A DNA stretch of 64,000 nucleotides from Hyphococcus sp. (GCA_021776375.1 JAJFGA010000042.1:1-64000), one strand, 5' to 3'. Positions 1 to 8,900 are shown, counted from the stretch's first letter. Notes: generated by a model from the letters alone, not told the origin. Translations and numbers: made by a program.

Positions 1-44
1 AGGCCGATAATCCCGGCGGTTTGAACTTTTGAAAATTGCAACAT
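1..44 (-). CDS. secD: Protein translocase subunit SecD, N-terminal fragment (runs off the left edge)
   Basis: Only the first 14 codons lie in the window, reading MLQFSKVQTAGIIG, which matches the usual alphaproteobacterial SecD start (MLxFS followed by the first membrane segment). A GGGAG ribosome-binding sequence lies about 10 nt upstream of the ATG. The gene follows yajC by 44 nt on the same strand, the standard yajC-secD-secF order. SecD is part of the inner-membrane SecDF complex that uses the proton motive force to help Sec export. Identity rests on the short N-terminus plus position. Confidence 0.7.
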   Translation of the reverse strand, partial: MLQFSKVQTAGIIG

Positions 45-88
45 GGGCGAGACGCTCCCAAGCGAAAATATCGCTCCGCTGGTTTTGG

Positions 89-421
89 TTATTTATCGTT
101 AGCGGCAGGTTCCGGCTTGGTGCGAACATCGCTGAGGGTCGCTTTGACAACTTTGACCGCGACCTTGTCGGCAAGTTCGACCATCACTTCATTGTCGTCG
201 ATAACTTTGGTGATTTTGCCGATCAGGCCCCCGGCGGTGACGACAACGTCGCCACGGCGGACTTTGGAGATCATTTCCGTATGTTTCTTGCGCGCCGTCA
301 TTTGCGGGCGGATCAGCAGGAAGTAAAAAATCACAAATATGAATACCAGCGGGGCCAACTGCATCAACGGGTTGGGCGCGGCGGTCTGGGCGGCCTGCGC
401 ATAAGCGGGCGATATCCACAT
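89..421 (-). CDS. yajC: Preprotein translocase subunit YajC
   Basis: A 110-residue protein with one N-terminal membrane segment (about residues 22-42, ending in the family signature FYFLLIRPQ), followed by a short basic cytoplasmic region and the conserved GDxVVTAGGLIGKI motif near residues 57-70. Length and motif order are those of YajC, a small inner-membrane partner of SecDF-YidC. The secD start lies immediately downstream on the same strand, as expected for the yajC-secDF operon. Confidence 0.95.
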   Translation of the reverse strand: MWISPAYAQAAQTAAPNPLMQLAPLVFIFVIFYFLLIRPQMTARKKHTEMISKVRRGDVVVTAGGLIGKITKVIDDNEVMVELADKVAVKVVKATLSDVRTKPEPAANDK

Positions 422-784
422 CTTGTCGTCTCCTCGGGAATGTTCAGCGATTAGGGCCGCGCAGCATAAACCACGCCGCCGACGCTTGCGTTGGCGGATA
501 TATAACGATCACGTTCCCGGTTGCAATGCGCCATCGTGCGAAGATGCGCCGGCAGGGCTGCAGGGTCACGCTTGTCCGCTCTGAGGGCAGGACGCGAGCC
601 TGAACGGCAAATAGGGCCAAACCGCCTCCAGCGCCCGGAAATCGGCCTATTTCCGGGCTCGTCAGGTGTAAAAGGCCGGCTTAGCAACACACCGTTCAGG
701 CGGCCCTCCCTTGTTAAGCGCCGACGCCAACGCTACCCCGGAGAGGTGGCGGAGGGTCCCTCATGCAGACAAGGACGGTTTCCT
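422..784. other. Long intergenic region between yajC and the MFS gene
   Basis: This 363-nt divergent spacer holds no convincing ORF. It must carry the yajC promoter (leftward) and the MFS promoter (rightward). The only clear structure is a perfect 9-bp hairpin at 634-657. I looked for conserved pieces of SRP RNA, RNase P RNA and tmRNA and saw none. Confidence 0.5.
634..657. repeat. Perfect inverted repeat (9-bp stem, 6-nt loop)
   Basis: CCCGGAAAT (634-642) and ATTTCCGGG (649-657) are exact reverse complements around the loop CGGCCT; the flanking G633/C658 also pair. No T-run follows on either strand, so it is not a typical intrinsic terminator. It could be an operator or part of a structured leader or small RNA. 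Confidence 0.5.
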
Positions 785-2203
785 GTGCGGGTTGAAAAGA
801 TGAAAGAGCACCCGACCGCCTCAGCAGGCAGCCGTTCTTTGCGCGAGGCGGATATCCCCACCATAGCGCCGCAAAGCCGGACGCCGCTGTTCTTCCAGCG
901 GCGCTTCCTGCCGATGTGGACCGCGCTCTCACTCGGCGCCTTTACCGACAATATGCTCAAGCAGGCGCTATCCGTCGCGCTGATTTACGCCCTGATCACC
1001 GCGCCGCTAATTAGCAATGACGACGCGCTGCCAATTGTCGGCTCACTTTTTCCCATTGCGATGCTGATCTTTTCCAGCATCGCCGGTCAGCTCGCCGATA
1101 AATATGAGACCGTGATGATGTTTCGGCGCACCAAATTTATCGAGCTGTTGTTGATGATTATCGCCGCGGTCGGCTTTGCTACCGGCAACGCCCTTATTCT
1201 CATCCTCGCTTTGTTTTTGATGGGCGCACAATCGGCGTTTTTCAGCCCTGTGCGCACCGGCGCGATGCCAAAATATTTTGCGCCGGAAGAACTGGTGCGC
1301 GCCAACGCGTTTTGTAGCGGGGGTCTGTTTGTCTCCGTCATGCTCGGCATCGTCGCCGGCGGGTTTTTAATCATCCTGCCAAACGGACCGCTGATCGTTT
1401 CGGCGCTGCTAGTCGTCGCAGCCCTTGGCGGATGGCTCGCCATTCGCCTCGCGCCGTCAGCCCCTGCCAATGCGCCCGATCTCGCTATCAGCTGGAACGG
1501 CCTGGCGCAGACGCCAATACTGATTGGACACGCCTTTCGCGCGCGCGGTGTTTGGCGGCCCTTGCTCGGCGTTGCCTGGTACTGGTCGGTCGGCGCGCTG
1601 GTGACGGTTGCTGTGCCGTTTTTTGTCCGCGACACGCTTGGCGGCGACGGAACGGTTATTGCGGTGATGATGGGGTTGTTTGCGATCGGCGCGGCTATCG
1701 GCGCGACCATGGCGTCGTTGCTCGCCAAAGGCCGCAGCGGGCTCGGCTTCGCCGCCGTCGGCGCGCTTGCCGCCGGATGCATGATCTTGGCGGTCTATAT
1801 TCTGAGCGCCGGTTTTTCACCGCCTGCTGACGGATCGTTCCTTAGTGCGGGCGAATTCTTTTCCGCCACACATGCCTATGCGCTCGCCGGCGCCTTCATT
1901 CTGGCGTCGATATCGACCAGTGTTTTCGTGGTGCCGTTGCAAGCGGCCGTACAAAGGCGCGCGCCCGTCGATAAGCGCGCGCGCATCCTTGCGGCCAATA
2001 ACATGCTCAACGCCGCCGGCGCGATGATTGGTTCGTTGCTCGTGTTGCTGGTGCCCAGAACATCACTGGAGGCGGTTGATTTGTTCCTGGTCATCGGTTT
2101 TGCGCAAGGCGCGCTGGCGCTCTATATGCTCCGCCGCCGGCAAAGCGTTCAAGACGGGCTTTATGACGAGATGCTCCATGGCGCAGAAAAATCAGCGCCT
2201 TGA
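785..2203 (+). CDS. MFS transporter of the LplT/Aas-associated type
   Basis: About 470 residues with roughly 12 hydrophobic segments. The first loop carries the FTDNMLKQAL motif seen in the MFS group associated with lysophospholipid flipping (LplT and the transporter half of Aas-like proteins), and the loop between segments 2 and 3 has the MFS-type sequence GQLADKYE. I chose GTG at 785 because AAGGA lies 9 nt upstream; ATG at 800 is the alternative. The open frame continues upstream to 521, but that stretch is arginine-rich, low-complexity and not membrane-like. Known LplT proteins move lysophospholipids across the inner membrane; no acyltransferase partner gene is adjacent, so the substrate here is unproven. 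Confidence 0.8.
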   Translation: MRVEKMKEHPTASAGSRSLREADIPTIAPQSRTPLFFQRRFLPMWTALSLGAFTDNMLKQALSVALIYALITAPLISNDDALPIVGSLFPIAMLIFSSIAGQLADKYETVMMFRRTKFIELLLMIIAAVGFATGNALILILALFLMGAQSAFFSPVRTGAMPKYFAPEELVRANAFCSGGLFVSVMLGIVAGGFLIILPNGPLIVSALLVVAALGGWLAIRLAPSAPANAPDLAISWNGLAQTPILIGHAFRARGVWRPLLGVAWYWSVGALVTVAVPFFVRDTLGGDGTVIAVMMGLFAIGAAIGATMASLLAKGRSGLGFAAVGALAAGCMILAVYILSAGFSPPADGSFLSAGEFFSATHAYALAGAFILASISTSVFVVPLQAAVQRRAPVDKRARILAANNMLNAAGAMIGSLLVLLVPRTSLEAVDLFLVIGFAQGALALYMLRRRQSVQDGLYDEMLHGAEKSAP

Positions 2204-2333
2204 AGCACTGATGATAGTCCAAAACGGACCCTGGCGGCAGGCAGAGTGACGGCATAGGAGAGCCGCGCTCGGCCGGTATCTCACTTGTCCGGAGCCGTCT
2301 CACGGCGGCCTTTGGCGTGACCTGCGTCTTCTG

Positions 2334-2349
2334 TTAAGGTCTGGTTAAC
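2334..2349 (+). promoter_or_regulatory. CtrA-type binding site
   Basis: TTAA (2334-2337), seven bases, then TTAAC (2345-2349) fits the full consensus TTAA-N7-TTAAC of the alphaproteobacterial cell-cycle regulator CtrA. It sits in the 259-nt gap between the MFS gene and the small protein at 2463, about 115 nt before that start codon. Further TTAAC half-sites occur at 2402-2406 and 2420-2424, but their spacing is not the consensus one. Confidence 0.55.
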
Positions 2350-2462
2350 CATTCGGCGGCGGCACGGGCCCGCATGGGCTGGGGCAAGCCCTGAAAAAAG
2401 CTTAACTGGCCAGCAACTTGCTTAACCCGGTAGAAAGAACGAAACGGTAAACTAGAGCGGTT

Positions 2463-2972
2463 ATGGGCCTGTCCTTCTTAATCATCGCGATCTGCCTGGT
2501 GTTTGGCTCGATCGCCGCCGTCTTGTCGATACGGCCTAATCTGTTGCCTGAGATTGGCGCTAATCTCAGGCGCGCCGATCCGGTTAAGAAATTCTCGCCA
2601 CGCAACACCCTGTTCATTATCGGCCCGGCGGCAAATCATGCTGCGTGCCGGATGCAACGGCGGCTATTGAAGCCGGCCATCCCCGCCCTCATCCGCGAGG
2701 ATATTGCGGTCATCGAAGTCTATGGGGATGATACGCCACGCAAAAATGGCGATCCGATTGAATGGCTCGACCCCTCGCTGTTGCGCCATGCGCTGGATGC
2801 GGAAAGCGGGTTTTTTCTGATCTATGTCGACCCAGCCGGCAAAGCCCGGTTCCGCAGTGAGGCGCCGATGGTCACCGCCGATATTTTGCAGCGCGCGCAA
2901 CTTGAAATCGACGCACCCAATCGCACGCACGCAAAAAAATCATCCGTTCTAAAAAAATTGCGCGCGGCCTAA
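2463..2972 (+). CDS. Membrane-anchored protein, possibly DUF4174-like
   Basis: A 169-residue protein with one N-terminal hydrophobic segment (about residues 3-22) and a soluble remainder. The region from about residue 48 (TLFIIGPAANHAACRMQ) through IAVIEVYGDD and FFLIYVDPAGKARF has the alternating pattern of the thioredoxin-like DUF4174 family, which lacks a defined function. This assignment comes from pattern memory and is moderate. The gene ends convergently with ugd, their stop codons overlapping. A CtrA-type box lies upstream. Confidence 0.6.
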   Translation: MGLSFLIIAICLVFGSIAAVLSIRPNLLPEIGANLRRADPVKKFSPRNTLFIIGPAANHAACRMQRRLLKPAIPALIREDIAVIEVYGDDTPRKNGDPIEWLDPSLLRHALDAESGFFLIYVDPAGKARFRSEAPMVTADILQRAQLEIDAPNRTHAKKSSVLKKLRAA

Positions 2973-4294
2973 CCCCCATCAAACGTTTCACGCGGGCGTC
3001 CGATGGAGTGGTAATTTATTCCACGCTCGACCATTTCGCGCGGGGGATAGATGTTTCTTAAATCAATCATCACCGGCGCCTTCATAAGCGCCTTGACGCG
3101 ATCAATATCAAGCGCCCGAAATTCGTCCCATTCCGTTATGATGACAACGCCGTCCGCGCCTTCCAGCGCCTGATAGGGGCCTTCGGCATAATCGACATTG
3201 TCCATCAGCAACGCCGCTTCCTTCATTCCGACCGGATCGTAGGCGCGAACCGCAGCGCCAGCCGCCTGAAGTGCGGGCACAATATCCAGCGACGGCGAAT
3301 CTCGCATATCGTCCGTATTCGGCTTAAAAGTCAGCCCTAAAACAGCAATCGTTTTGTTGGTCAGCGATCCGCCGCAAGCGGCAATGACGCGCTCTGCCAT
3401 TTTCTGCTTACGTTCATCATTGATAGCAACAACCGCCTCGACAATGCGCGTTGGCACATCATTGCTTTGCGCGGTGCGCACAAGCGCTATGGTGTCTTTG
3501 GGAAAACACGAGCCGCCATAGCCTGGGCCGGCATGTAGAAACTTTGCGCCGATCCGCCCGTCCAACCCCATGCCGCTGGCGACTTCCTGAACATTGGCGC
3601 CGACCTTCTCGCACAGATCGGCGATCTCGTTGATGAACGTAATTTTTGTCGCAAGGAACGCGTTAGCGGCATATTTGATCAATTCCGAAGTCGCACGATT
3701 GGTGAACACCATCGGCGTCTCGTTGAGATAAAGCGGCCGATAAAGCTCGCGCATAACTTCAATCGCGCGATCATCTTCAAGGCCGACAATGATGCGGTCG
3801 GGGTGTTTGAAATCAGCGATCGCAGCGCCTTCACGTAAAAATTCCGGGTTTGACACCACCGAAAAATCAGCATCCGGACGCGCTTTACGAATGATCTGTT
3901 CAACCTCGGCCCCGGTTCCGACCGGCACGGTCGATTTATTGACGATCACCGTATAACCATTGATGACCGACGCTATTTCCTCCGCCGCGCTATAGACATA
4001 GGACAGATCAGCAAACCCATCACCACGCCGCGACGGCGTGCCAACAGCGATAAAGACGGCGTCAGCGGTCGGTGTTGATGCTACAAAGTCATCGCTGAAG
4101 GACAGGCGCCGGGCTTTAACGTTTTCTGCGACCAGCGCTTCAAGCCCCGGCTCGAAGATCGGCATTTTGCCGGCCTCAAGGCTGCGAATTTTGGCCGCAT
4201 CCTTATCGACGCAGACAACGTCATGGCCAAAATCAGCAAAACAGGCGCCCGATACCAATCCCACATATCCGGCGCCGATGACGGTGACGCGCAT
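2969..4294 (-). CDS. ugd: UDP-glucose 6-dehydrogenase
   Basis: A 441-residue protein that oxidises UDP-glucose to UDP-glucuronate with two NAD+. It has the N-terminal Rossmann motif GAGYVGLVSG (residues 7-16), the NKSTVPVGTG segment, and GGSCFPKDT around residue 260 with the catalytic cysteine. The C-terminal UDP-binding domain includes LGLTFKPNTDDMRDSPS. Full family length. AAGGA lies 7 nt before the ATG. It is the first gene of the polysaccharide region and lies just downstream of the sugar-phosphate transferase gene on the same strand, so the polymer probably contains glucuronic acid or a derived sugar. Confidence 0.95.
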   Translation of the reverse strand: MRVTVIGAGYVGLVSGACFADFGHDVVCVDKDAAKIRSLEAGKMPIFEPGLEALVAENVKARRLSFSDDFVASTPTADAVFIAVGTPSRRGDGFADLSYVYSAAEEIASVINGYTVIVNKSTVPVGTGAEVEQIIRKARPDADFSVVSNPEFLREGAAIADFKHPDRIIVGLEDDRAIEVMRELYRPLYLNETPMVFTNRATSELIKYAANAFLATKITFINEIADLCEKVGANVQEVASGMGLDGRIGAKFLHAGPGYGGSCFPKDTIALVRTAQSNDVPTRIVEAVVAINDERKQKMAERVIAACGGSLTNKTIAVLGLTFKPNTDDMRDSPSLDIVPALQAAGAAVRAYDPVGMKEAALLMDNVDYAEGPYQALEGADGVVIITEWDEFRALDIDRVKALMKAPVMIDLRNIYPPREMVERGINYHSIGRPRETFDGG

Positions 4295-4355
4295 GGTGTT
4301 TCCTTAGCGTTTTGGCCAGCGGAACAACCACGGCCCGAAAGATCATACTGCAGTC

Positions 4356-5813
4356 TTAAACAGCGTTTTTAGGAAAAACCACCGCCAGAATGGTCAACAT
4401 TAAAATTTTAAAATCGAACCACAACGACCAGGCGTCGATATAGCCGAGGTCGTATTTGACCCTTTGTTCCATAAGTTCGTTTTCGGATGTTTCGCCGCGA
4501 TAGCCATTGACCTGCGCCCATCCGGTAATGCCAGGCTTTACCTTGTGCCGGCCGGAATAGTTTTCAATCAGTTGCGCATATTGGTGGTTGTGCGCCAAGG
4601 CGTGGGGGCGCGGGCCGACAAGCGACATCTCACCGCGAATAACGTTGAACAGCTGCGGCAGCTCATCAAGGCTGTAGCGGCGAAGAAATTTCCCCAACGG
4701 GGTGATGCGAACGTCGTTTAATTGCGCTTGTTGGATTTCCTCGCCGTCATCGGCAACCGTCATGGTGCGAAACTTATAGATCCGAAACACCGCATTGTTA
4801 AATCCGTGCCGCTGCTGCGCAAACAGGATCGGTCCCTTACCCTGTAATTTGATCGTAACCGCGACAAGCAGCAATAGCGGGCTCAGCACGACCAGAAGCA
4901 TCGCGCCGAGCACATAATCCTCGATCGTTTTGATAATGCTGCCCCAGCCTTCCAGCGGGCGGCGATAAAGCGACAATACACTTGCCGCGCCGACTTTGGC
5001 GACTGCGCCGCCCGTATGGTCAAGCCAATGCGTGTTCGGACAAATCGAAATCGATACCGGCAGCGAAGAAAGACGCCGCGCTAGGCAATCCATCTCGGTG
5101 CGTGATGCGCGCGGCGTGGCGATCACGATATCATCAATCTCGCCATTGCGCGCGGCAAGTTCCAGCGCGCTGAGGTCACCGGCGATGGTCTCATCATAGT
5201 CATCGCCGTTGTTGGGGAGCCCCGCCTCAAACAGGCCGACAATCGAAATACCATTTTCCGCGGCGCCGACATGCTCGGCAAATCTGGCGCCCAATTTTGT
5301 CGCGCCGACAATGGCAATCCGCCGCGCGAAAACGCCGCCGTCTCTGATCATTGAGCGCAACAGCCTGGCGGCGATAATTCGCGCCAGGACAATAACAACC
5401 AAGGTCGTCACCGACCATGCAACCAGCCAGACACGCGAAAACATGTCGGATATCTTCAGCGCAAATCCGAAGGCGAGCAGACCCAAAATGACCATTCCCC
5501 AGATCGATACAACCGCCCGGATGTTACCGCTTGAGGATAGGAGTTGATCAAAGTCATAATACCCGTCGCGCCGCAAAAGCGCCGTCATGCCGGTCGCCCC
5601 GACAATGCCGGCCGCAGTGTAGGGTTGGAAATCAAACTCCGATTGGAGTGCAAAAATATGGTAGGTGGCGGCGACGCCGACCGAGATTGCGATCACAAAG
5701 ATGAAGTCAAGAAATTGCACGATATCGCCGAACAGCGCCCGCGACGCCGATGATCGGCGGCGACCGTTTTCACCGGAATAATTCTCTGCGTTACTCACAC
5801 TCGTCTCGGCCAT
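4356..5813 (-). CDS. Undecaprenyl-phosphate glycosyl-1-phosphate transferase (WcaJ/PssY-like)
   Basis: A 485-residue initiating transferase that loads the first sugar-1-phosphate on undecaprenyl phosphate at the inner membrane. There are about four N-terminal membrane segments, a CoA-binding-like Rossmann region near residues 160-260 (IVGATKLGARFAEH), a fifth membrane segment, and the bacterial sugar transferase domain from about residue 290. The latter includes YKFRTM, RRYSLDELPQLFNV, GEMSLVGPRPH and KPGITGWAQVNG. The layout is that of WcaJ-type polyisoprenyl-phosphate hexose-1-phosphate transferases. It lies 61 nt upstream of ugd on the same strand, so the two probably form an operon. Glucose-1-phosphate is the likely donor sugar by family, not proven here. 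Confidence 0.93.
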   Translation of the reverse strand: MAETSVSNAENYSGENGRRRSSASRALFGDIVQFLDFIFVIAISVGVAATYHIFALQSEFDFQPYTAAGIVGATGMTALLRRDGYYDFDQLLSSSGNIRAVVSIWGMVILGLLAFGFALKISDMFSRVWLVAWSVTTLVVIVLARIIAARLLRSMIRDGGVFARRIAIVGATKLGARFAEHVGAAENGISIVGLFEAGLPNNGDDYDETIAGDLSALELAARNGEIDDIVIATPRASRTEMDCLARRLSSLPVSISICPNTHWLDHTGGAVAKVGAASVLSLYRRPLEGWGSIIKTIEDYVLGAMLLVVLSPLLLLVAVTIKLQGKGPILFAQQRHGFNNAVFRIYKFRTMTVADDGEEIQQAQLNDVRITPLGKFLRRYSLDELPQLFNVIRGEMSLVGPRPHALAHNHQYAQLIENYSGRHKVKPGITGWAQVNGYRGETSENELMEQRVKYDLGYIDAWSLWFDFKILMLTILAVVFPKNAV

Positions 5814-6006
5814 TGGGCTTGGTACTTCTTGTTTGTGCTAACTGTGTACTATTTTGGCAAATATTCCGTAATCATCGCCAAAATCTGCAATTTTCAGGCG
5901 CTTCCCTTCTCTGACGCCAAATTGCGGCGATGCCCGGTTCGGCCCGCCAATTGCCTGTGTGTTACCCGATACCGGGCTATTATGCGCCAAAAAGGTTACC
6001 TGTGCC

Positions 6007-6231
6007 ATGTCGAAACAATTTTCCGCCTTTCATGTCGCCTGGCGAGACGTCAAGCATCGCCCAATAGGCCTTTTCGCCAATGAGCGCGATTATGGCCGCG
6101 CCGCCGCGGAAGCTTTGCAGGAGAGGCTCAACCAATTGGCCGACGAAGGCTGGATTATCCAGGAAATCATACCGGCCTCAGGGCTGACGCCGCAGCAAAC
6201 GGCGGCGTTTACGGTGGTTGCCTTTCGTTAA
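6007..6231 (+). CDS. Small conserved-looking protein (DUF4177-like)
   Basis: A 74-residue soluble protein starting at an internal ATG (MSKQFSAFHVAW). The core LNQLADEGWIIQEIIPA followed by a short strand (FTVVAFR) resembles the 'LxxLGxEGWELV' pattern of DUF4177-type small proteins; no function is known. AAGG lies about 11 nt before the ATG. It is divergent from the WcaJ-like gene and 61 nt before cysQ, so it may be co-transcribed with cysQ. Confidence 0.6.
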   Translation: MSKQFSAFHVAWRDVKHRPIGLFANERDYGRAAAEALQERLNQLADEGWIIQEIIPASGLTPQQTAAFTVVAFR

Positions 6232-6292
6232 CGCAAGGCATCGACAAACCATCGGGCTTGCATCTCGCCATCGCCTGCGCCATCCCCCCACC

Positions 6293-7096
6293 ATGACCGG
6301 TTATACAAAAGACGACGCGCGGCTCGCAGACGATCTCTGCGCCCTGGCGCTTGCGGCTGGCGCAAAGGCGCTTGAAGTTTACGCCACCGATTTTGTTACC
6401 GAACACAAAGGCGACTCCTCCCCAGTGACCGCCGCCGATCGCCTCGGCGAGGAAATCATTCTGGCCGGGCTCGCGGTCGTCGCGCCGGACATTCCGGTGC
6501 TCGCGGAAGAGAGCGCCTCAGACGGCGATATCCCGCAGCTGGGTGATCTATTTTTTCTCGTCGACCCGCTCGACGGCACGCGGGAATTTGTCAACAAGAC
6601 CGGCGAATTTACCGTCAATATTGCCTTGATCAAAGATGGCCGCCCCGTAATCGGCGTGGTTTACGCGCCAGCGGTCGGCAAACTTTATTGCGGTGTTTTA
6701 AATGATGGCGCGTGGCTGCAGGAGATTGACGACGCCGGCGCGGCGGGCGAGCGCTCAAAGATACGCGCCCGTAAGGCGCCGGACGCTGGCCTCGTCGCCG
6801 TCGCCAGCCGTTCGCATCGCTCACCGGAGACCGATGATTTTCTGGGGGTGATGAATGTCTCTGAGTTTGCCGCCGCCGGGTCTTCGTTGAAGTTCTGTCT
6901 CATCGCAGAAGGCAAGGCGGATATTTATCCGCGGCTCGGCCGCACCATGGAATGGGACACCGGCGCCGGCCAAGCGGTGCTCGAGGCGGCGGGCGGCAAA
7001 GTTGTCGTTCACCCTGGCGGCGAACCATTGGCATACGGAAAAGAAACGCGCGGATATGACAATCCGTATTTTATCGCCTGGGGGAAGACTTCCTAA
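6293..7096 (+). CDS. cysQ: 3'(2'),5'-bisphosphate nucleotidase CysQ
   Basis: A 267-residue inositol-monophosphatase-fold enzyme that hydrolyses 3'-phosphoadenosine 5'-phosphate (PAP), the by-product of PAPS-dependent sulfate transfer. Visible metal-binding motifs are AEES (near residue 70), DPLDGTREFV (near residue 90) and the C-terminal EWDTGAGQAVLEAAGG. I chose ATG at 6293; the frame extends to 6218 but those residues are not family-like. The stop codon overlaps that of the convergent membrane protein gene. CysQ-type genes are often found in polysaccharide regions where sulfation is suspected. Confidence 0.92.
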   Translation: MTGYTKDDARLADDLCALALAAGAKALEVYATDFVTEHKGDSSPVTAADRLGEEIILAGLAVVAPDIPVLAEESASDGDIPQLGDLFFLVDPLDGTREFVNKTGEFTVNIALIKDGRPVIGVVYAPAVGKLYCGVLNDGAWLQEIDDAGAAGERSKIRARKAPDAGLVAVASRSHRSPETDDFLGVMNVSEFAAAGSSLKFCLIAEGKADIYPRLGRTMEWDTGAGQAVLEAAGGKVVVHPGGEPLAYGKETRGYDNPYFIAWGKTS

Positions 7097-8733
7097 CGGT
7101 AGAGAACGGGGCCTGACGTTCGCAGCAGGCTAGCGGGAACTGTCGCCCCGCGCCGCACCCAGATTTCCCAAACCGGGGTTTGCTCCACCATCTTGAATTC
7201 TGTGTAGAGCAGCGCCTCAGCGCGACCGATAGCCTTCGCCGTCGCTGGATCAAGGTCGAGGCGCGGCACGAACACCACACTCGCCGCGCTCGCCGCCGCA
7301 TCGCCGCTGGCCTGGCATTTTCGCCTTTCCGCAAGGACGCAAGCCGTGTCCGCGCCGGTCAAAATCGCAACACCCCACCCTTCAGCCGCCATCGATTTCG
7401 CTCTGCCGGCCGCCTCAAGCAACATCATCGACTGGTCAACCGGCGCCAGCGCAAAGAATTCTCGCGCCTCAACGGTCGAAAAACGACCCTCCTCAATCCA
7501 CTGCGCAATAGTCGGACCACCCGGCTGCACCAGCGCCAACTCGGTGCGGATATTTTCCGGCGCCGCCGCTGCAACCTGATACTGAAGTGCAAATTGTCCG
7601 GCCGCATGAACCACAATCGCAACAGTCCAGAACAGCGTCAGTGCGCCGCCGGTTAAGGCGACCGAAACGCTGGCGCGGTCATGATTGCGAAACAGACCAT
7701 CATAAAACGGCGAGGACACCGAAAACACCGCAATCGCAGCGACTAAAACGAATACCGGAAGCGCATTGGCGCCAGTTAAGCGCGCCGCAATGAAGGCGGT
7801 TATGCCAAGCAACAGCGCCGTCAGCCATGACATGAGATGTTCGCGGCCGCCAAATACAGATGCAGAAAGGAGAATTAAAACCGTGCTGACCACAACGCCG
7901 CTGAGCCCCATGGCGCCGTCGCCGCCAGAAAAAGACGCGCTAACCTGCAAGACACCGCTCGCCGCTGAGGCCCGAGCTATGTTAATGCCCGGCGCCAGCC
8001 ATTCTGCGAGCGCCGCAAGGCTCGCAAACATCGCAAGCGTTGCGGCATAGCGCGACAGGCCGCAGCGCCCGGACAGAAACGGACATGCGGATAGGGCGAT
8101 GAAGCCGGCAAGTGAAAACACTGGATTAAGTTGCCAGAGAGCGAACAGGCCGATCCCGGCTATCAGGCCTTCAAAGCGTGCGCGCGCCGGGGCGTTGTCT
8201 GCCGAAGCGGCGACGAAACAAAAACTCGTGACCAGAAATATCGCGAGCGCAAGCTCGCTCGGGCCCGCGAATGGCGAGGCGACATATGCCCCCAAGGCGC
8301 CCGTCGTTAACGCAGCTGGAATTGTCGGCAATCGCGACGCGGCAAAATACGCCATCGGATAGACTACGAAAAGCGCACTCAAGGCTTTTGCGATGAGGTG
8401 AATGCGTCCCGGCGTTTCGGCGAAAATATCCGCCGCTAAAAGCAGCATCACATAGAAAGGTGATCCATTATCGCTAAGCGCCTCTGCGCCAGCGTTAATT
8501 GCTCGTGCCTCGGCAATCGGCGCAATCATATCGACCGTTGGTGACAGGCTTAACAGGGCCGGCGCCAGAACCGCCGCCAGAATAAACGGCGCCGCTGCCA
8601 GCACTGACCAGAGAAATGACCAGCCAGGTTCCCGCCACGAATAAATCACCATCGCCGCACCACGCGCGACCGGCGCCGGCCGGCGCCAGGCGAAGTCTTC
8701 ATCGTGGTCCCAATTGTCGCTGTTTGCGCTCAT
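7093..8733 (-). CDS. Polytopic membrane protein of unknown function (possible GT-C-like)
   Basis: A 546-residue protein with a short acidic cytoplasmic N-terminus, about ten hydrophobic segments and a soluble C-terminal domain of about 160 residues, probably periplasmic. The first loop (about residues 55-95) contains IAEARAINAG and GSPFYVMLLLAAD, faintly like the first periplasmic loop of GT-C (PMT/ArnT-like) glycosyltransferases, but no decisive motif is visible. ATG 8733 is preferred over TTG 8766 because it follows a short palindrome and begins a typical N-terminus. Its position between EPS genes suggests a role in polymer assembly, which is inference. It lacks the Cys/Arg/His pattern of exosortases. 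Confidence 0.65.
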   Translation of the reverse strand: MSANSDNWDHDEDFAWRRPAPVARGAAMVIYSWREPGWSFLWSVLAAAPFILAAVLAPALLSLSPTVDMIAPIAEARAINAGAEALSDNGSPFYVMLLLAADIFAETPGRIHLIAKALSALFVVYPMAYFAASRLPTIPAALTTGALGAYVASPFAGPSELALAIFLVTSFCFVAASADNAPARARFEGLIAGIGLFALWQLNPVFSLAGFIALSACPFLSGRCGLSRYAATLAMFASLAALAEWLAPGINIARASAASGVLQVSASFSGGDGAMGLSGVVVSTVLILLSASVFGGREHLMSWLTALLLGITAFIAARLTGANALPVFVLVAAIAVFSVSSPFYDGLFRNHDRASVSVALTGGALTLFWTVAIVVHAAGQFALQYQVAAAAPENIRTELALVQPGGPTIAQWIEEGRFSTVEAREFFALAPVDQSMMLLEAAGRAKSMAAEGWGVAILTGADTACVLAERRKCQASGDAAASAASVVFVPRLDLDPATAKAIGRAEALLYTEFKMVEQTPVWEIWVRRGATVPASLLRTSGPVLYR

Positions 8734-8763
8734 TTTGCCCGTTTTCAATCTTGCTTCTTGTCT

Positions 8764-8780
8764 CAAAGCGGCGCGCTTTG
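8764..8780. promoter_or_regulatory. Short palindrome in the divergent promoter region
   Basis: CAAAGCG (8764-8770) and CGCTTTG (8774-8780) are exact inverted repeats separated by GCG, lying just upstream of the membrane protein start at 8733 and about 120 nt from the GST start. It is a possible operator. Confidence 0.3.
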
Positions 8781-8900
8781 AAAATCCTTAACGGCAAAAC
8801 TGCAATTGCTTTGCCGAAGCGCTTTGTCCAATGTTAAAATCTTTCGATATCAGTTGTTTGCGGCTTTGCGCGGCGCGCCGCGCTGCTATGGTTAGGGTTA

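Noticed and set aside
740-754. GGAGAGGTGGCGGAG resembles the 5' end of a tRNA-Ser
   Set aside because: No anticodon arm, T-arm or 3' complementary acceptor strand follows; the match is chance.
521-784. Upstream extension of the MFS reading frame
   Set aside because: The residues are arginine-rich and unlike transporter N-termini; GTG 785 and ATG 800 are better starts.
2402-2424. Second CtrA site from two TTAAC half-sites
   Set aside because: The half-sites are 18 nt apart start to start, not the N7 spacing.
7093-8733. Exosortase candidate for the EPS cluster
   Set aside because: No conserved Cys/Arg/His arrangement and the protein is too long with a large C-terminal soluble part.
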